DNA of 9,762 nt from NCBI GenBank assembly GCA_024689605.1, contig JAILDD010000159.1:1-9762 (forward strand). Direction: 5' to 3'. The DNA is from Lachnospiraceae bacterium (lineage in GTDB: Bacteria > Bacillota_A > Clostridia > Lachnospirales > Lachnospiraceae). Positions 7,514 to 9,762 of the stretch are shown here, piece by piece (position 1 is the first letter of the stretch; each line of letters starts with the position of its first letter). Position numbers and translations under genes: made by a program. The notes below the pieces were generated by a model. The model was given only the letters and a program-made list of their open reading frames with translations, had not been told where the DNA came from and did no database searches.

Positions 7514-7527
7514 GCGGGACTCCCCGC
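7514..7527 (-). other. Second GC hairpin in the trpX leader
   Basis: On the transcript GCGGG-GAGU-CCCGC gives a 5-bp stem with a four-base loop, three bases before the ribosome-site-proximal hairpin. It lacks a U tract. Together the two hairpins fill most of the space between the T-box terminator and trpX. Confidence 0.4.
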
Positions 7528-7551
7528 TTTTGGTTTTAATGGGACAGTAAA

Positions 7552-7600
7552 AATGAATAAAAAAAGCCTGTCCCTCTAGCAGTTTCTGCTGGGACAGGCT
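7552..7600 (-). terminator. T-box-controlled intrinsic terminator
   Basis: The transcript has a perfect 10-bp stem AGCCTGTCCC (7591-7600) with GGGACAGGCT (7565-7574). The interior adds a CAG-rich mini-stem (AGCAG/CTGCT). The stem is followed by a run of T interrupted by ATTCA. Its 5' arm is the same segment used by the antiterminator, so the two structures exclude each other. Confidence 0.92.
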
Positions 7601-7832
7601 GAAAGATCAAACCTGCGGTGCCACCCGGCTTGGTGCATAACACACCCACTCTGTACACACTATCATGTGCCGGATCTTTTAACGATGATCCACTCCGTCT
7701 TCCATACTCTGCAAAAGCATTTCCGGTCGCCCTCCGGAGTCCATTCAATATCACGCCTGCCACTGCGATCCCACCATCCGCAGCTCTCTCCTGACAAGGG
7801 ATGTGATACCTACTCACTCTCCGTCAACGGTT
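7557..7832 (-). promoter_or_regulatory. Tryptophan-specific T-box riboswitch leader
   Basis: This leader senses uncharged tRNA-Trp and controls read-through into trpXYZ. Stem I is closed by CGGAG (7819-7823) pairing with CTCCG (7735-7739). The specifier loop has AGTGAGTA (7811-7818) on its 5' side and GAA-TGG-A on its 3' side, with the specifier TGG at 7741-7743. Above it GGTATCAC (7803-7810) pairs with GTGATATT (7747-7754). The apical part contains the AGGAGAGAG and GGATGGTGGGATC segments typical of Stem I. The T-box proper is GGGTGGCACCGC (7615-7626). Its bulge UGGCACC sits between helices GGG/CCC and GCAGG/CCUGU (with 7591-7598), forming the antiterminator. The variable base after UGG is C, which matches the G73 discriminator usual in bacterial tRNA-Trp. 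Frames open through this region are not genes. Confidence 0.95.
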
Positions 7833-7838
7833 TATAAA

Positions 7839-7868
7839 AAAATATCACATAGCCATAACAAATGTCAA
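7839..7868 (-). promoter_or_regulatory. Promoter of the T-box / trpXYZ operon
   Basis: A consensus TTGACA (7863-7868) is followed by an 18-base spacer and TATTTT (7839-7844) with an upstream TGA that makes an extended -10. Transcription should start near 7832, just before Stem I. It lies in the short gap after the DUF4026-like gene, so this operon starts independently. Confidence 0.8.
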
Positions 7869-7888
7869 GGATTTTCGTTAAGCAATAA

Positions 7889-9130
7889 TTACTTATTCAG
7901 AAGGTATACGTCATCCGGCGTGATCCTGCAATCCGGCGTAAAGATGATCCAGTCCGTAATGGATGAAACCGGATACGATGCTACGTCTCCCTCCTTGATG
8001 CCGGAAACATAGTAGGGTTCCTGGGTCAGTTCCGCAACCACAAGGTCGTCGCTTATGTCCTTTAATTCAAACCATATGTGTTCCTTTTCAGGAAGGTCGC
8101 TATCCTTATATTTTTCATCAACCGGCAGCCCGATCTTCACAATAATGGTACACTCCATGTTCGCAAAAGCCTTTTTTATGTAAGGAATCCTCTCAATAGC
8201 CAGCTTGCTCATGCGTTCCGTTTCTTCGGTTGAAAACATGTACATAGGGTTCTGGTTCAGGTAAGGATCAAAATTGCTTATTGGTGTGTACCATCCGGTA
8301 TTTTCAGCATCCTCGCTCTCATAGAGCATCAGTACATAGGTATCTTCCCCATGAACCTCATCTTCCCTATCCTCTTCTGTCCCCAGCTTTGCATCAGGAT
8401 AATATTTAAGAGCTTCCTTCCAATCAACTGCTGTGCAAACCAGATATTCGTCCCCGGCCTGGGCCAGGAAAACTCCCTCTCCCGGCTGGATTGGCTCTTC
8501 ACTTTCAAGCATCCTGCAGGCGAAAGTTTCTATCATTTTATAATGGTCATTGCATTTATCCTTATCCGAGCATAAGATCTCAAGCTCATACAGACCGCAT
8601 CTCTTAAGTCCGTGAGTGTGAAGCCACACTTCACCGTCTTCATCAGAAACTGCCTGTACTGTAAAAAGGTATCTGGGTGCCGGCATGATACTTGAATTCG
8701 CTGCCAGTGCAACCCATTTACCCGATAACAATTTTTCAGAAGGACAGTCCATAACCGCCAGGATTCCCGGGAACGGAAACATCGCATTAATAAAGCGAAG
8801 CTGGTCGTAGAAACATACCCTGCTGTCTCCCTCATAATCCATGCACACGCTAAGACCTGTTTTGGTCCCATCGATCCGTTCAATCTCCTCTTTAGTGAAT
8901 GCATGTTGCGGACGCACAAACTCCGGAATTTCAACATCAGTAGGATTGATCTCAGCCTGATAAGGCTTACCGTCTACCTCAAAATCAGCCACCAGACCAC
9001 GTTCCTCATCCACCTGAAGGCTTTTAAGATGAACATGGGCATTTTTTTTCAGATTTTTGATAAATACCGACGGATCCTTAATATCCTCTTCATTCGCCGG
9101 AATAATGATCATATATGACGGTTCCTGCAT
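7889..9130 (-). CDS. DUF4026/DUF2314-like protein of unknown function
   Basis: This 413-residue protein has no signal peptide or membrane segment and is strongly acidic, so it is probably cytosolic. I recognise no enzyme motif. The middle part (about 125-235) includes WLHTHGLKRCGLYELEIL (169-186), a segment I associate with DUF4026-type proteins. The C-terminal 65 or so residues resemble DUF2314: EHIWFELKDI (350-359), VSGIKEGD (375-382) and ITDWIIF (391-397). Residues 250-280 are very rich in Asp and Glu, perhaps a flexible linker. Eight cysteines are scattered without a clear metal site. The start is supported by AGGGGG (9136-9141), five bases before the ATG, and a strong promoter at 9226-9254; the trp operon promoter begins just after its stop. 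It appears to be monocistronic. The family names come from memory of motifs and are tentative; the gene itself is certain. Confidence 0.8.
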   Translation of the reverse strand: MQEPSYMIIIPANEEDIKDPSVFIKNLKKNAHVHLKSLQVDEERGLVADFEVDGKPYQAEINPTDVEIPEFVRPQHAFTKEEIERIDGTKTGLSVCMDYEGDSRVCFYDQLRFINAMFPFPGILAVMDCPSEKLLSGKWVALAANSSIMPAPRYLFTVQAVSDEDGEVWLHTHGLKRCGLYELEILCSDKDKCNDHYKMIETFACRMLESEEPIQPGEGVFLAQAGDEYLVCTAVDWKEALKYYPDAKLGTEEDREDEVHGEDTYVLMLYESEDAENTGWYTPISNFDPYLNQNPMYMFSTEETERMSKLAIERIPYIKKAFANMECTIIVKIGLPVDEKYKDSDLPEKEHIWFELKDISDDLVVAELTQEPYYVSGIKEGDVASYPVSSITDWIIFTPDCRITPDDVYLLNK

Positions 9131-9225
9131 ACTTTCCCCCTACTCGTTTGATGTACTGTATACCTGATGTGACAATTTGAATATGTAACCGTTCATAGTC
9201 ATATGAATTACGAACAGCTATCCGA

Positions 9226-9254
9226 ATTCTATCATAATCAGTATTTTATGCCAA
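9226..9254 (-). promoter_or_regulatory. Extended -10 promoter of the DUF4026-like gene
   Basis: TTGGCA (9249-9254), a 17-base spacer and TAGAAT (9226-9231) preceded by TGA form a strong sigma-A-like promoter in the 168-base gap between the patatin-like gene and the DUF4026-like gene. It predicts an untranslated leader of about 90 bases in which I see no clear riboswitch or terminator. Confidence 0.7.
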
Positions 9255-9298
9255 CTCGCTCAAATCCGGTGGCAAACATAAATATACGGACCGATGTG

Positions 9299-9762
9299 CT
9301 ATTTTCCCAGATAATCCAGGATATGTTTTACATTTGCAATTCCATCCTTATAGCCCAGCCAGTACAGATTGCCTAGCTTTTCCATATCCCCTTCCAGACG
9401 GGAAACAGTTACTTTCATTGAAGGGGCGATCTGTAAGAGCCTGCCCTCCATATGCAGACGGTCAATATCGTCGCATTGATGGTTATAAGCCCTGTTGCTA
9501 ATGGCAAGCTTTTTGGCAAACTCTTTTCTTGAGCCGTAAAACCGGAATGCTGCCTTCGATATTTTATCAGACTTACGAAAAGCAAGTTCCCTGGTACGAA
9601 GCACGATTATCTTTTCAAAGCCGTTCTGCAATGCCCAACTGTAGGGTATCTTGCACGCGCAGCCGCCATCCAGATAGGGCACCCCCTCTATCCATACCAT
9701 AGGCGAGATATAAGGCATGGATGCGGAGGCCCTTACACCTTCAATTACATGTCTGCTTCGTC
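9299..9762 (-). CDS. Patatin-like phospholipase, C-terminal part (5' end off window)
   Basis: The frame is open from the right edge to the TAG at 9299 (153 complete codons visible), so the N-terminal part with the expected oxyanion hole and GXSXG serine is outside the window. What remains starts RSRHVIEGVRASASMPYISP, as in the middle of patatin domains. It continues with the YLDGGCACKIPY segment, whose Asp in DGG is the second member of the Ser-Asp catalytic dyad. After this comes the family's FEKIIVLRTR strand and a C-terminal helical region ending in HILDYLGK. These enzymes hydrolyse acyl groups from lipids, generally in the cytosol or at the membrane. The overall look is of the bacterial YjjU-type single-domain patatin; the actual substrate is unknown. 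An internal ATG at 9718 is not the start, because homologous residues continue upstream of it. Confidence 0.88.
   Translation of the reverse strand, partial: RSRHVIEGVRASASMPYISPMVWIEGVPYLDGGCACKIPYSWALQNGFEKIIVLRTRELAFRKSDKISKAAFRFYGSRKEFAKKLAISNRAYNHQCDDIDRLHMEGRLLQIAPSMKVTVSRLEGDMEKLGNLYWLGYKDGIANVKHILDYLGK

Noticed and set aside
7536..7817. A 93-codon minus-strand frame upstream of trpX
   Set aside because: It runs through the T-box stem I, specifier loop, antiterminator and terminator; the RNA structure explains the sequence and the peptide has no family resemblance.
7880..7896. A near-palindrome AAGCAATAATTACTT at the end of the DUF4026-like gene
   Set aside because: The stem is short and AT-only with mismatches and no U tract, so it does not qualify as a terminator or operator.
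9140..9202. A 20-codon minus-strand frame in the leader of the DUF4026-like gene, whose TAG overlaps that gene's ribosome binding site
   Set aside because: It could be an upstream leader peptide, but it has no ribosome binding site and no run of one amino acid, so I cannot support it.

Overview
The window looks like chromosome from an anaerobic Gram-positive Firmicute, most likely a Lachnospiraceae-type Clostridium. The reasons are a tRNA-sensing T-box leader, a lipoprotein-anchored solute receptor, an LtaS-like lipoteichoic acid synthase, a receptor-permease fusion of a kind I associate with gut Clostridia, strong AGGAGG-type ribosome binding sites, sigma-A-like promoters and moderate GC. 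Every gene I can support lies on the minus strand, so transcription runs from the right edge to the left.

Layout in order of transcription. (1) 9762-9299: the C-terminal part of a patatin-like phospholipase that enters from the right edge. (2) 9130-7889: an acidic cytosolic protein resembling DUF4026/DUF2314 proteins, with its own extended -10 promoter at 9226-9254. (3) 7868-4639: a complete tryptophan-import unit. It has a promoter (7839-7868), a T-box riboswitch with UGG (Trp) specifier, T-box bulge, antiterminator and terminator (7557-7832), then trpX (lipoprotein receptor), trpY (permease) and trpZ (ATPase), closed by a hairpin terminator (4639-4668). (4) 4559-2247: a polytopic LtaS-family phosphoglycerol transferase with its own promoter and an unusual acidic, Pro/Thr-rich extracellular tail. 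Its stop codon is followed in frame by 39 further protein-like codons. (5) 2061-1: the start of an amino-acid ABC transporter polypeptide that fuses a signal peptide, four substrate-binding lobes in the order II-I-II-I, and a membrane permease domain that runs off the left edge.

How it works together. When uncharged tRNA-Trp accumulates, the leader should form the antiterminator and let transcription proceed into trpXYZ, which then imports tryptophan or a related compound. The specifier UGG, the T-box UGGC (complementary to the G-CCA 3' end of tRNA-Trp) and the downstream TrpXYZ-type transporter all point to the same amino acid. The other genes are separate units concerned with the envelope (LtaS-like enzyme), polar amino-acid uptake (fusion transporter) and lipid hydrolysis (patatin), plus one protein of unknown function.

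The most noteworthy points are the interrupted C-terminus of the LtaS-like protein, the permuted tandem-lobe architecture of the fused transporter, and extra RNA structure between the T-box terminator and the trpX ribosome binding site. I found no CRISPR array, insertion sequence, tRNA or rRNA gene, and no convincing novel multi-gene system.
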